Position numbers and translations under genes: made by a program
In this document: positions 1 to 8,389 of the stretch, piece after piece
Layout of the letters: every line of letters starts with the position of its first letter
Numbering within the stretch: the stretch's first letter is position 1
Assembly (NCBI GenBank): GCA_910579135.1
Contig: CAJTTM010000047.1
Location: forward strand, 1-18,240
Origin: an uncultured Erysipelotrichales bacterium
GTDB taxonomy: Bacteria > Bacillota_I > Bacilli_A > Erysipelotrichales > Coprobacillaceae
Length of the DNA stretch: 18,240 nt
Direction: 5' to 3'
Notes under the pieces: model-generated
Told to the model about the DNA's origin: nothing
Database searches by the model: none
The model's input: the letters and a program-made list of their open reading frames with translations, nothing else

Positions 1-54
1 GAATTAATAGAACAACTTAAAGGAATTGCAGAAATCGTTGGTAAAAATATATAA
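1..54 (+). CDS. 3' end of an unidentified protein gene (partial)
   Basis: An open frame enters from the left edge in frame 1 and ends at TAA (52-54), giving 17 C-terminal residues (ELIEQLKGIAEIVGKNI). A hairpin begins six bases later, which supports this as a true gene end. The tail is helical and lysine-rich. It is too short for me to assign a family, so the function is unknown. Confidence 0.5.
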   Translation, partial: ELIEQLKGIAEIVGKNI

Positions 55-59
55 GAGTA

Positions 60-89
60 AAGGTATGAATCATTTTGAATTCATACCTT
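60..89. terminator. Hairpin between convergent genes, probable bidirectional terminator
   Basis: An 11-bp perfect stem (AAGGTATGAAT at 60-70 with ATTCATACCTT at 79-89) encloses an 8-nt loop. It lies just after the partial plus-strand gene and overlaps the stop codon of the leftward HAD gene. The flanking U-rich tract is short in both directions (TTATTTATT rightward), so efficiency is uncertain. Confidence 0.6.
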
Positions 90-888
90 ATTTATTGAAG
101 AATAAATTTGAGTTTTCGATAAAATCTGCAACTCCATCTTCACTAACACTCTTACATATATATTCACCATGAGATTTTACTTCATCTCTTGCATTTCCCA
201 TAACAATAGGATGTCCTATTGCATCTAACATTTCAATATCGTTAAGACCATCCCCAAAGAAATAACTATTCTCTACTGGAATATCAAGCTCTTTTAAAAC
301 TTCTAAAAGTGCTGTTGCTTTTGTATATTTTCTTCCATAAATTTCATTTAAAAAATATTCATGATCATTGGCACTATAAAACTTTGTTTGATCGATATCC
401 ATATCATGAAAATCTTTCTCATTTCTTGATTGTACATGTAATTTTAAAATATCATTTTGTATATCTTTAATATCATCTACATAATCTATATATTCATCTT
501 GAAATTTAAAACTATGACAATAATTGATTAATTCCTGATCAACATTAAATAAATAAGCTTTCTTTTTGGTATAGGCAATACAAGCTCTATTTTTTTCTTG
601 ACTTTGTTTTATAATAAGTTTTAAATCATCAATATTTATGGGATGATATGATAATTCTTTGTTTTGATATAAAACATATGCTCCATCATCTAAGATATAT
701 CCATCAAACTCAAAACTCTTTATATCTTTTGTTATATAACAATACGGTCTACCACTTGCAATAAACAAATAATATCCAGCTTCTTTTAAACGCTTTAATG
801 CTTTCTTTGTTTTCTCACTGATACAATCTTGTCCATGCATGCAATCTATTAATGTACCATCAATATCAAATAAAATAATTTTTTTCAT
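88..888 (-). CDS. Cof-type HAD-superfamily hydrolase
   Basis: Predicted cytosolic phosphatase of the HAD superfamily, Cof/YbiV-like subfamily (type IIB cap), 266 aa, which is a normal length. All four HAD motifs are visible: motif I FDIDGT with nucleophile Asp8 and acid/base Asp10; motif II Ser45 in ASGRP; motif III Lys190; motif IV GDGLND around 212-217. The cap domain lies between motifs II and III (about residues 85-185). Family members dephosphorylate sugar phosphates, nucleotides, FMN or PLP, and the sequence does not let me choose a substrate. The ATG is preceded by AGAGGGGAT at good spacing. It lies downstream of and in the same direction as DUF4186, with no clear terminator in the 75-bp gap, so readthrough from the helicase unit is possible besides its own promoter. 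Confidence 0.9.
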   Translation of the reverse strand: MKKIILFDIDGTLIDCMHGQDCISEKTKKALKRLKEAGYYLFIASGRPYCYITKDIKSFEFDGYILDDGAYVLYQNKELSYHPINIDDLKLIIKQSQEKNRACIAYTKKKAYLFNVDQELINYCHSFKFQDEYIDYVDDIKDIQNDILKLHVQSRNEKDFHDMDIDQTKFYSANDHEYFLNEIYGRKYTKATALLEVLKELDIPVENSYFFGDGLNDIEMLDAIGHPIVMGNARDEVKSHGEYICKSVSEDGVADFIENSNLFFNK

Positions 889-912
889 ATAATATCCCCT
901 CTTATTAAGATA

Positions 913-921
913 AGTATATCA
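913..921 (-). promoter_or_regulatory. Extended -10 promoter for the HAD gene
   Basis: On the minus strand TGA-TATACT (921 down to 913) is a TGn extended -10 element about 25 bp upstream of the HAD start. The hexamer 17 bp upstream (TATATT) is a poor -35, as is tolerated by extended -10 promoters. Confidence 0.4.
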
Positions 922-963
922 CAAACAATCATTACAATATAAAATTTTCTCAAACACAAAATA

Positions 964-1332
964 TTAATCTAATTCCTTTTTTATCCATTCCATAATTAAT
1001 CTCACAATATATTGTATTTCTTTATCATTTAATTCTTTACCTGTTTCTATTTTATGCCACTTATACAAACATCCTCTACAACATGTACCAGTCGCATGTT
1101 GAGAAATAAATACAGGATGACCTCTCATTGGAGTTTGTTTTCCATCATTGTTAATATCTTTAGGGGCTAATCTTTTTACAATAAAATCATATGCATGTTG
1201 TTCTATGATATCTAAACCTTTTTCTTTACAATATAATTTATCATTTTCTTTTAGATGAAAATGACTTCTAAACTTTGAATTAGATAATTGATTTAATTTA
1301 TATTCTATAATCTTTCTACCTTTATCATTCAT
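964..1332 (-). CDS. DUF4186 family protein
   Basis: A 122-residue protein whose whole length matches the DUF4186 family as I know it. It opens with LSNSKFRSHFHL (16-27), then HAYDFIVKRLAP (46-57), the highly conserved NDGKQTPMRGHPVF block (62-75), QHATGTCCRGCL (78-89) and KWH (91-93), and ends in an amphipathic helix. Cys84, Cys85 and Cys88 with His72, His79 and His93 could form a metal site; that is inference. The biochemical function of the family is unknown to me. The ATG lies inside the last codons of the upstream helicase gene (8-bp overlap, ATGAATGA), so translation is probably coupled and the two proteins may act together. Confidence 0.85.
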   Translation of the reverse strand: MNDKGRKIIEYKLNQLSNSKFRSHFHLKENDKLYCKEKGLDIIEQHAYDFIVKRLAPKDINNDGKQTPMRGHPVFISQHATGTCCRGCLYKWHKIETGKELNDKEIQYIVRLIMEWIKKELD

Positions 1333-2731
1333 TCTGTATCTCTTTATAAACCTTTTCCATTAATTGTTTTAACTCTAATGGAAATTGCCTTTTAATTCCT
1401 TTATCCATTAATAAAACATCTTTTCCAAATTGAGCTAAAATATCTTTCCTTCTCTTCTTCTCACTTATATCAATTATTCCATAAAACAACTTAACCTTCT
1501 CATCACATTTTAAATATTCTTTTTTTATATTTTCAATCAAACATAATCCTTCTATTGATTTCACTCGACTTAATGCAACATATAATTGACCACAACTAAA
1601 AGAATAAGGAATAAGATTAACTTTATCATATGTCTGTCCTTGACTTTTATGTATTGTTATAGCATAAGCTAATTTCAATGGTAATTGCTTAAATGAACCA
1701 ATCTTGGTTTTCTCTAATTTATTAAATTTGACTTCATCTCGACTTTCCTCAACAATAGTATAAGACTCTATCTCCCATTCATGCATTCCTATTTTAATTA
1801 TCTTTCCATTATCTAAAGTAACACTTACACCATTAGCTTTTAAAGCTGCAATTGTACCAATAGTTCCATTTTGATAATCATTATTTTCTATATCATTAAC
1901 CAAAATAATAACCCTTGCTCCTACCTTTAACTCTAAAATATCAAAAGTTGGTTTATCAGAAGATTTCACTTCTCCTTCTATAATAGATTCATAGAATTTT
2001 GATTCGCTATTAATTTTATCTAATTCTTCTTCGTTAATTTGTTGAGCTGTGATATTTCTAGCACATAAAATAATACCATCTTCTATTTTTTCTCTTTTTG
2101 CATGAATATTAAAATATGGAATACATGAAGTATTACCTATTCTTGCATTATTCAATTGAAAAATAAATTCATTATCACTTTGTCTAAGAATCTTCTTTAA
2201 TACAATCTTATCAAAATTTAAATCATCCCAATATTCAGATTCAAACGCAAAACCTTTATCATAATCCTTATAAAACTCTTTAAGAATCTTTAAATCTTCT
2301 TTAGTTGTTACAGGAGGAAGTTGAAAGAAATCTCCTACAACAATAATTTGTTTTCTTTTAAATGTTTCCCTTTCAGCCTTTGCAATATGTCTAATCATAC
2401 AATCAAATAAATCTACTCTACACATACTAATTTCATCTACAATAATAATATCAGCTTCTTTGACTTCATCACTAACAGATGTTACATATGTTTTAATTTG
2501 AGGTTCACTGCTTATATGAAAACATCTATGAATAGTCACTCCACCAACATTAAGTGCTGCAACTCCTGTAGGAGCACATACTAAAACATTCTTATGTTTT
2601 TGACTCATCTCATTAATAAATCGACTTACAACATAAGACTTTCCAGTTCCTGCCTCTCCACTAATAAAAACATTATTTCCCTTAAGCATACATTCATATG
2701 CCTTTTTTTGATCAATTGTTAGATTATCCAT
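1325..2731 (-). CDS. PIF1-like SF1B DNA helicase
   Basis: A 468-aa ATP-dependent 5'-3' DNA helicase of the PIF1/RecD-like SF1B group. Visible motifs in order are Walker A GEAGTGKS (25-32), motif Ia APTGVAAL (53-60), Walker B with VDE (98-100), motif III GDFFQLPPV (133-141), the motif IV arginine in LRQ (about 182-184), motif V ITIHKSQGQT (358-367) and motif VI YVALSRV (384-390). The C-terminal 70 residues are lysine-rich and look like an accessory or DNA-binding tail. PIF1 proteins unwind structured DNA such as forks, R-loops and G-quadruplexes; the role of this one is not evident. The ATG is preceded by GTGAGGT. The gene is first in a leftward unit and overlaps DUF4186 by 8 bp. RecD2 is an alternative family, but the length and lack of a long N-terminal domain favour PIF1. 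Confidence 0.92.
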   Translation of the reverse strand: MDNLTIDQKKAYECMLKGNNVFISGEAGTGKSYVVSRFINEMSQKHKNVLVCAPTGVAALNVGGVTIHRCFHISSEPQIKTYVTSVSDEVKEADIIIVDEISMCRVDLFDCMIRHIAKAERETFKRKQIIVVGDFFQLPPVTTKEDLKILKEFYKDYDKGFAFESEYWDDLNFDKIVLKKILRQSDNEFIFQLNNARIGNTSCIPYFNIHAKREKIEDGIILCARNITAQQINEEELDKINSESKFYESIIEGEVKSSDKPTFDILELKVGARVIILVNDIENNDYQNGTIGTIAALKANGVSVTLDNGKIIKIGMHEWEIESYTIVEESRDEVKFNKLEKTKIGSFKQLPLKLAYAITIHKSQGQTYDKVNLIPYSFSCGQLYVALSRVKSIEGLCLIENIKKEYLKCDEKVKLFYGIIDISEKKRRKDILAQFGKDVLLMDKGIKRQFPLELKQLMEKVYKEIQNE

Positions 2732-2750
2732 TTTTTACCTCACTGACTTT

Positions 2751-2779
2751 ATACTACTACAAACTTCTTTTCTTTTCAA
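2751..2779 (-). promoter_or_regulatory. Promoter of the helicase-DUF4186 unit
   Basis: Minus-strand TTGAAA (2779-2774) and TAGTAT (2756-2751) are separated by 17 bp, a SigA-like arrangement about 20 bp upstream of the helicase start codon. Confidence 0.5.
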
Positions 2780-2817
2780 TTTTCTTATGACTTTATCAGG
2801 ATTTCTATATAAAAAGA

Positions 2818-2846
2818 TTGTTTATCTTTATTTTTTTGTATAAAAT
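2818..2846 (+). promoter_or_regulatory. Promoter of the zinc-ribbon/YARHG gene pair
   Basis: TTGTTT (2818-2823) and TAAAAT (2841-2846) are separated by 17 bp. The predicted start of transcription is around 2853, giving a short leader before the AAAGGGTGA ribosome-binding site. It diverges from the helicase promoter. Confidence 0.5.
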
Positions 2847-2875
2847 AGTGGTATATTGTTGAAAGGGTGAGAAAT

Positions 2876-4480
2876 ATGTCGTTTGATGTCATTAAGCTAT
2901 ATCAAAAAATAAATGAAAAACATATTCAAAATAGAGTTGATTCTTTATATTGGGTATTTAATGTTGAAAATCGTATTATAGAAGAAGAAAATGAAAAGAA
3001 AAATATTTGTATGATTAGTATTTTTAATAGATTAGGAAATGAAAATGATAATTTACAAAAATTATATTTTCATTTTAATGATGAGGCTTTAGTACAAGAA
3101 TCCTTTCAAATAGATACGAGATATAATAATCCTAATATTATGTATTTTGTGATTGAAAGAAATATTCATGAAACTTCATCTATAGTAGATATTGATGCTT
3201 ATATCATTGACAATAAAAGAGTTGTTCTTTCTCGTCAATATACTTCACATATTGAATTTAATGATAATGCTATGATTAAAGATATTATTAAAGATAAATA
3301 TTTTAAAGGACAAGAAGATTTATGTGTAACAGTTCCTGTTATTCAACATCAATATTGGATTTGTACTTGTGGATATTATAATCAAACAAAAGATATCATA
3401 TGTCCTAAATGTGGTATGAAGAAGACATTGATTAGTAGATTAGAGAGTATTCAAGCTAATGATTTATTAGTTGATATTAACTCATTAATTGAAGTCAATG
3501 CTCATGAGACTCTTGCTGTTATTATTGAAAGAGCTGTTAATAAATATCATGAAAGATATCATATTCCTAAAAAAGAAATATTAGATGCAATTAATATTAG
3601 TATATTAAAAAAGAGACAAGAACAGTTTGTTGATAGAACAATTCATCATTATATTCATAAACATCCTGTTGAATATAATTTAAAAATGTCTTTTAAAGAT
3701 AATATTCTAACTTATTGTCAAAAAATAACTAATCAAGTGATTACTCTTGAAGATGTATATAATCATCTTGATTTAAAACAATGCAAAGAAGATTATTTAC
3801 AAACAAAAACACAAAATAATCAAAGAAAAAAACAATTTAAGTTTGTTGGTTTTATTATTCTTATGTTATCTATTTTTATAGCTAGTATTTTTATTCTTTA
3901 TTATGTACTCTTTAATCCAGCTAAAGAAAAGAAACAAGAACCTGTTCAACCACCTTTACAACAAGAAATTTCTGATGATAAAACATTTAAAATTCTACAA
4001 AATACATATACTATAAAAGTTAATGAAGAAAAACAAATTGAATATCAAGATATCAACAATGATATTACTTTTACGTCTTTAGATGAGTCTGTTGTAATCG
4101 TGGATAATCTTGGAAAAATAAAGGGAATTTCTAAAGGAACAGCTATTATTGAAGTTAACGATCAAAAAAACAATCAAAAATATACTGTTCAAATTAAGGT
4201 TGAAGAAGTCGTTTCTAATAATTCTGCATACATCTTTAGTGATAGTGATACAAGATTACTTACAGAAGATGATGTTAAAAATCTATCTAAGGAACAATTA
4301 AGAATTGCAAGAAATGAAATTTATGCTCGTCATAATTGTTCGTTTAAAGATGAAACTCTTATGAATTATTTTAAAGAACATATAAGTTCTTATGATGGAA
4401 CTGGTGAAAGTGCTTCTGATTTTAGTGGTCTTAATGAGGTTGAAACTCAAAATATTACTTTTATACGTTCTCATGAATAG
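2876..4480 (+). CDS. Zinc-ribbon membrane protein with extracellular Big_2 and YARHG domains
   Basis: A 534-aa single-pass protein with clear architecture. Residues 1-155 form a cytosolic domain I do not recognise. Cys163, Cys165, Cys176 and Cys179 (CTC...CPKCG) make a zinc ribbon. Residues 185-318 are polar and helical. Residues 322-346 are one hydrophobic membrane segment. Outside follow a bacterial Ig-like Big_2 domain (about 372-445, ending in the VVDNLGKIKGISKGTAIIEV pattern) and a C-terminal YARHG domain (about 451-532, with the signature YARHN at 483-487). The topology suggests a link between the cell surface and the cytosol; the role is unknown. A GTG at 2867 would extend the frame by three residues, but it directly abuts the Shine-Dalgarno sequence, so I chose the ATG at 2876, six bases after GGGTG. 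It is followed after 12 bp by a second membrane protein gene, probably cotranscribed. Confidence 0.8.
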   Translation: MSFDVIKLYQKINEKHIQNRVDSLYWVFNVENRIIEEENEKKNICMISIFNRLGNENDNLQKLYFHFNDEALVQESFQIDTRYNNPNIMYFVIERNIHETSSIVDIDAYIIDNKRVVLSRQYTSHIEFNDNAMIKDIIKDKYFKGQEDLCVTVPVIQHQYWICTCGYYNQTKDIICPKCGMKKTLISRLESIQANDLLVDINSLIEVNAHETLAVIIERAVNKYHERYHIPKKEILDAINISILKKRQEQFVDRTIHHYIHKHPVEYNLKMSFKDNILTYCQKITNQVITLEDVYNHLDLKQCKEDYLQTKTQNNQRKKQFKFVGFIILMLSIFIASIFILYYVLFNPAKEKKQEPVQPPLQQEISDDKTFKILQNTYTIKVNEEKQIEYQDINNDITFTSLDESVVIVDNLGKIKGISKGTAIIEVNDQKNNQKYTVQIKVEEVVSNNSAYIFSDSDTRLLTEDDVKNLSKEQLRIARNEIYARHNCSFKDETLMNYFKEHISSYDGTGESASDFSGLNEVETQNITFIRSHE

Positions 4481-4492
4481 AAAGGAATAATT

Positions 4493-5254
4493 ATGGATAA
4501 GGATTATCAATATATCTTTGATGCTTTTCAAAAGGATCCAAAGGGAAAAAAATATACTCTTACTAAACGTGGTAAAGTGACTATTTTTATATTTATTGCT
4601 TCTCTTATTTTAATCTCTTTTGCGTTTATGATTCCATCACAAATAGAGATTGATTGTTTTAAAAATTTTAGTATTAAGTTTACTGGATATGATGGTTTAG
4701 GTAATGTAGAGTTTAAAAATAAAGATATTATTTATAATGGAGATGATGAGGAAGTAAAGAATTTTCTTAAAACAATTAAGTTTAAAGCTGCCAATATTTC
4801 TCATTTATCAAATGGTGATAAAATTAAAATAGAAACTGTTTATTCTAAAGATAAAGCAAAAGATTTGAATATTATTATTAAAAAGGATTATCAAACTTAT
4901 ACTGTTAAGGGATTAAAAAAGACTTTTCAAAGTGCTAAAGATATTGATAAAGATTTATATCAACAAGCTTTAAATCAAGCTAACAAACAAATTAATGATA
5001 AAGATACATTCTATAAAGCTTATTATAGCCATGAAAATAGTCAACTTATCTTTGTTTATATACGTCAATATCAATATTGGGATTTAACTGAGGAAAGTAA
5101 ATATATTGCTTTTAATGTTACTTTTAATCCTTATTATGATATAAATAATGAGTTTAATACTCATATATTAGATATATCTCAAGAAAATAAATTAACTGAT
5201 TCTTTAAAAGAATTATTAAAAGTACAAACACTTGAAGAAGTGAATATAAAATAA
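4493..5254 (+). CDS. Single-pass membrane protein with large extracellular domain, function unknown
   Basis: A 253-aa protein with a short cytosolic N terminus (1-27, lysine-rich), one membrane helix (about 28-48) and a 200-residue outer part. The outer part opens with FTGYDGLGNVEF (63-74). A similar aromatic-Gly-Tyr-Asp/Asn-Gly-x-Gly stretch recurs, as I recall, in secreted and lipoprotein domains of Firmicutes that often accompany zinc-ribbon or YARHG membrane proteins. No catalytic motif is visible. The ribosome-binding site AGAAAGGAA lies between the preceding stop codon and this ATG (12-bp gap), so the two genes form one operon and their external domains probably act together. A bidirectional terminator follows directly. 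Confidence 0.75.
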   Translation: MDKDYQYIFDAFQKDPKGKKYTLTKRGKVTIFIFIASLILISFAFMIPSQIEIDCFKNFSIKFTGYDGLGNVEFKNKDIIYNGDDEEVKNFLKTIKFKAANISHLSNGDKIKIETVYSKDKAKDLNIIIKKDYQTYTVKGLKKTFQSAKDIDKDLYQQALNQANKQINDKDTFYKAYYSHENSQLIFVYIRQYQYWDLTEESKYIAFNVTFNPYYDINNEFNTHILDISQENKLTDSLKELLKVQTLEEVNIK

Positions 5255-5257
5255 TTA

Positions 5258-5294
5258 AAAATCTGTTAGGATCTCTCATGTCTTAACAGATTTT
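5258..5294. terminator. Bidirectional terminator between the membrane-protein operon and rsmG
   Basis: AAAATCTGTTA (5258-5268) pairs with TAACAGATTTT (5284-5294), extended by further pairs towards the loop. The 5' A-run and 3' U-run allow termination in both directions. The stop codon of rsmG (5299) lies immediately to the right. Confidence 0.8.
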
Positions 5295-5298
5295 ATTA

Positions 5299-6003
5299 TT
5301 ACAATGGTTTTTTCTTTATTTTACCAAAAGCTCTAGGATATTGTTTAGATGTATTCTTTTCTTTTTGAATATAAATATTACAACGTTTATCATCTATAGA
5401 AGATAAATTAAATTCAACTTCCTTTACTACTTTTCCACCTAAAATCTTAATTCCATTCATTGCTTCTTTTAATTCCTCTTTACCAATTCTTCCTTTTAAA
5501 GTTATAAAATAACCTTTCTTTTTAACTAACGGAAGACAAAGCTCATCTAAGATATTTAATCTTGCAACTGCTCTAGCTGTTACTATATCATATACTTCTC
5601 TATTTTTTAAAGCATGTTCCTCTGCTCTTGCACTGATTGCAGTAACATCTTCTAATCCTAATACTTTAATTAAATGATTTAAAAAAGTAATTCTTTTACT
5701 TAAAGAATCTACAATAGTGACTTTTAAATGAGGATAAACAATCTTTAATGGTATAGAAGGAAATCCTGCCCCAGCACCTATATCACATAAAGTTTGATCA
5801 TTAAAGTCGAAATCAAAAGATGGTGTTAAAGAATCATAGAAATGCTTTAAATAAACATCTGATTCTTCAGTAATAGCTGTTAAATTCATCTTTTCATTCC
5901 ATTCTATTAATGTTTGATAATATAATTCAAATTGTTTGATTTGTTTATCATTTAAAACAATATCTTTTTCTTTTAATATTTTTATAAATTCTTCTTTATT
6001 CAT
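5299..6003 (-). CDS. rsmG: 16S rRNA (guanine-N7) methyltransferase RsmG
   Basis: A 234-aa SAM-dependent methyltransferase (formerly GidB) that methylates N7 of G527 (E. coli numbering) in 16S rRNA; loss of the enzyme is known to give low-level streptomycin resistance. Evidence: the N-terminal block QFELYYQTLIEWNEKMNLTAI (24-44), the SAM-binding motif CDIGAGAGFPSIPLKI (73-88), and the later acidic motif V-D-S-L plus ARAEE. The frame also has an ATG at 6015 (MRDNMNKEEF), but the AGGGAT site lies just upstream of the ATG at 6003, and the family usually begins MN-x-EEF, so 6003 is the better start. That start is two bases after the mnmG stop, so the pair is cotranscribed and probably translationally coupled. 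Length is normal. Confidence 0.95.
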   Translation of the reverse strand: MNKEEFIKILKEKDIVLNDKQIKQFELYYQTLIEWNEKMNLTAITEESDVYLKHFYDSLTPSFDFDFNDQTLCDIGAGAGFPSIPLKIVYPHLKVTIVDSLSKRITFLNHLIKVLGLEDVTAISARAEEHALKNREVYDIVTARAVARLNILDELCLPLVKKKGYFITLKGRIGKEELKEAMNGIKILGGKVVKEVEFNLSSIDDKRCNIYIQKEKNTSKQYPRAFGKIKKKPL

Positions 6004-6004
6004 A

Positions 6005-7864
6005 TTATCCCTCATATTTTTGTTTTAAATAAATTAATAATACTGAAATATCAGCAGGATTAATTCCAGAAATTCTAGATGCTTGAGCAATCGTTAAAGG
6101 TCTTATCTCTGATAACTTTTGTTTTGCTTCTAAAGATAGATTTAATACATCTTCATATTGAATATTATCTGGAATATGTTTTTCTTCCATCTTTCTTTGT
6201 TTTTCAACTTGTCTTAATGTTTTATCAATATATCCTTTATACTTTACGAGAATTGTAACTCTTTTTCTTTCCTCTTTATTTAATCCTTGATCTTCAATAA
6301 ACGGTAACAATAAATCATAATCAACTTCAGGTCTTTGTAATAATTCTTTTGCACTAATTCCTTCTTTTAAATGAGTTGAACCAATCTTCTCTAATACCTC
6401 ATTAATTTCAGATTTAGGTGTAAAACGTATTGTTTCTAACCTTTCCATTTCATTATAGATATTTTCCATTTTATGAACATATCTTTGATAACTTTCCTCC
6501 CTTACAAGTCCAGCTTCATATCCATATTTCATTAATCTATCATCTGCATTATCATGCCTTAACAACAATCTATATTCAGCTCTAGATGTTAACATACGAT
6601 AAGGTTCTTTTGTTCCTTTTGTTACTAAATCATCAATCATAACACCAATATATGCTTCATTTCTCTTTAAAATAAGAGGTTCTTTTCCATCAATCTTTTT
6701 AACTGCATTAATACCTGCAATTAAACCTTGAGCAGCAGCTTCTTCATAACCACTTGTCCCATTAATTTGACCAGCTGTAAATAAATTTTTAATGACTTTG
6801 GTTTCTAAGCTTGCCCATAATTGTAATGGATCAATTGCATCATATTCAATTGCATAAGCATATTTTAAGATTTCACAATTTTCTAAACCTGGTATTGTTC
6901 TAATCATTTCTTCTTGTATTTCATGTGGTAATGATGTTGAAAACCCTTGAACATAGATTGTATTCATTTCTTTAGATTCTGGTTCTAAAAAGATCTGGTG
7001 TTGCTTTTTATCTGAAAATTTCACAACTTTATCTTCAATAGAAGGGCAATATCTTGGCCCTATTCCTTTGACTATACCTGAATACATACTAGATTTATGA
7101 AGATTATCTCTAATAATTTTATGAGTGATTTCATTTGTATAAGTTAAATAACATGGTGTTTGTTCATTAATAGATATATATGTATCAGTATCAAAACTAA
7201 ATGCTAATTCATCATCAGTTCCTGGTTGTAATTGTGTTTTTGAATAATCAACACTATTAATTTCTACTCTTGGTGGTGTTCCTGTTTTTAACCTTTGAAT
7301 CCTAAAACCTAAATCTCTTAATTTATCAGATAAATATAAAGATTGTCTTTGTTTATCTGGTCCACTTGGTGTTTTCTTATCTCCAACTAATACCTCTGCT
7401 TTTAAATAAGTTCCTGTTGTTAAAATGACAGCTTTTGATTCAATTGGTTTACCATCTTCTAAAACGACACCCTTTACAGTTTGATTATCTATAATTAAAT
7501 CTTCAACCATTGCTTCTAAAACATCTAAATTCTCTTGTTCTCTTATCACTGTCTGCATATATCTAGGATAAGCTTGCTTATCAACTTGGGCTCTTAATGA
7601 TTGAACACCTGGTCCTTTCGCAGTATTTAACATCTTCATTTGAAGATAATTTTTATCTGTACTTCTTCCCATTTGTCCACCCAAAGCATCTATTTCTCTT
7701 ACAATAATTCCCTTTGCAGGTCCTCCTATAGATGTATTACATGGACAAGATCCAACATTTTTAAAATTTGATGTTATTAACAATGTTTTTTTACCAATTC
7801 TACTACTAGCAAGCGCTGCTTCTATTCCAGCATGCCCACCTCCAACAACTATAATATCATACAT
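6005..7864 (-). CDS. mnmG: tRNA uridine-5-carboxymethylaminomethyl modification enzyme MnmG (GidA)
   Basis: A 619-aa FAD enzyme that works with MnmE to install the (carboxymethyl)aminomethyl group on U34 of certain tRNAs. The N terminus carries the Rossmann motif VVGGGHAGIEAALAS (6-20). The Cys-containing active-site region and IGGPAKGIIVREIDALGGQMG follow, then the second family signature around SGYEEAAAQGLIAG, where FAD is held, and a C-terminal helical GidA domain ending in ISGINPADISVLLIYLK. The length equals that of other family members. The start ATG is preceded by GAAGGGTG at good spacing. The gene leads a leftward operon with rsmG; mnmE is not adjacent within this window. Confidence 0.97.
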   Translation of the reverse strand: MYDIIVVGGGHAGIEAALASSRIGKKTLLITSNFKNVGSCPCNTSIGGPAKGIIVREIDALGGQMGRSTDKNYLQMKMLNTAKGPGVQSLRAQVDKQAYPRYMQTVIREQENLDVLEAMVEDLIIDNQTVKGVVLEDGKPIESKAVILTTGTYLKAEVLVGDKKTPSGPDKQRQSLYLSDKLRDLGFRIQRLKTGTPPRVEINSVDYSKTQLQPGTDDELAFSFDTDTYISINEQTPCYLTYTNEITHKIIRDNLHKSSMYSGIVKGIGPRYCPSIEDKVVKFSDKKQHQIFLEPESKEMNTIYVQGFSTSLPHEIQEEMIRTIPGLENCEILKYAYAIEYDAIDPLQLWASLETKVIKNLFTAGQINGTSGYEEAAAQGLIAGINAVKKIDGKEPLILKRNEAYIGVMIDDLVTKGTKEPYRMLTSRAEYRLLLRHDNADDRLMKYGYEAGLVREESYQRYVHKMENIYNEMERLETIRFTPKSEINEVLEKIGSTHLKEGISAKELLQRPEVDYDLLLPFIEDQGLNKEERKRVTILVKYKGYIDKTLRQVEKQRKMEEKHIPDNIQYEDVLNLSLEAKQKLSEIRPLTIAQASRISGINPADISVLLIYLKQKYEG

Positions 7865-7892
7865 ATTTAATCACCCTTCTTTATTTGTTCAT

Positions 7893-7921
7893 ACTATATC
7901 ACAATTTATTTCCTTTATCAA
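7893..7921 (-). promoter_or_regulatory. Promoter of mnmG-rsmG
   Basis: Minus-strand TTGATA (7921-7916) lies 17 bp from TATAGT (7898-7893), and the bases before the -10 read TGA, giving an extended -10. It overlaps the -35 region of the divergent CoA-binding gene. Confidence 0.6.
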
Positions 7922-7942
7922 TTTCTCTTTATTTGTTATAAT
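7914..7942 (+). promoter_or_regulatory. Promoter of the CoA-binding protein gene
   Basis: A perfect TATAAT (7937-7942) is preceded by TGT, so it is an extended -10; the hexamer 17 bp upstream is TTTATC (7914-7919). Transcription should start near 7949, leaving a leader of only about 12 nt that consists almost entirely of the GAGGTGA ribosome-binding site. Confidence 0.6.
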
Positions 7943-7960
7943 GTATTTGAGGTGAGAAAA

Positions 7961-8344
7961 ATGACTCCAAAACAATTATTATCTCTTTATAAAAACTTTG
8001 CAGTTATCGGTGTTACAAATGATACTACAAAATTTGGTTATAAGATTTATAAAAGATTAAAAGAAAAAGGATTTAACACGTTTGGTATTTCTCCAAAATA
8101 TAACGAAATAGACGGAGATACAATTTATGATAATTTAGATGTTGTTCCTGCTCCAATAGATGTTGCAGTATTTGTAATCAATCCAAAATTTGCAAAAGAA
8201 TATATTGGACAAATGAGAACAATAGGTATTGGATATGCTTGGATGCAACCAGGAACTTATAATGATGAAATTTTGGATTTAATGAAATCTCATGGAATTA
8301 CTCCTATTATCGATTGTATATTAGTACAAACAGAAGATTTATAA
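7961..8344 (+). CDS. CoA-binding domain protein (YccU-like)
   Basis: A 127-aa stand-alone CoA-binding Rossmann-fold domain of the YccU type. The N-terminal strand FAVIGVTND (13-21) with Lys24 and Gly26 fits the nucleotide-binding loop. FGISPKY (41-47) and VPAPIDVAVFVINP (62-75) match the usual VNP/VDVFR-like blocks, and GIGYAWMQPGTYNDEI (89-104) corresponds to the conserved W-x-Q-x-G region. The physiological role of these proteins is not settled. A GTG at 7952 would add three residues but lies inside the Shine-Dalgarno sequence, so ATG 7961 is preferred. The gene is monocistronic, with its own extended -10 promoter and a strong terminator. Confidence 0.85.
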   Translation: MTPKQLLSLYKNFAVIGVTNDTTKFGYKIYKRLKEKGFNTFGISPKYNEIDGDTIYDNLDVVPAPIDVAVFVINPKFAKEYIGQMRTIGIGYAWMQPGTYNDEILDLMKSHGITPIIDCILVQTEDL

Positions 8345-8351
8345 TCATTTT

Positions 8352-8380
8352 GGCACAATAAAAATATTGTGTCTTTTTTT
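8352..8380 (+). terminator. Rho-independent terminator of the CoA-binding gene
   Basis: GGCACAATA (8352-8360) pairs with TATTGTGTC (8365-8373), with one G-U pair, around an AAAA loop, followed by a run of T (8374-8380). It lies eight bases after the stop codon. Confidence 0.9.
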
Positions 8381-8389
8381 ATTATTGAA

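Noticed and set aside
4298..4531. Minus-strand open frame of 77 codons
   Set aside because: It lies opposite the conserved YARHG domain and the next gene's start, has no ribosome-binding site, and its product is low-complexity Ile/Ser/Thr typical of antisense frames.
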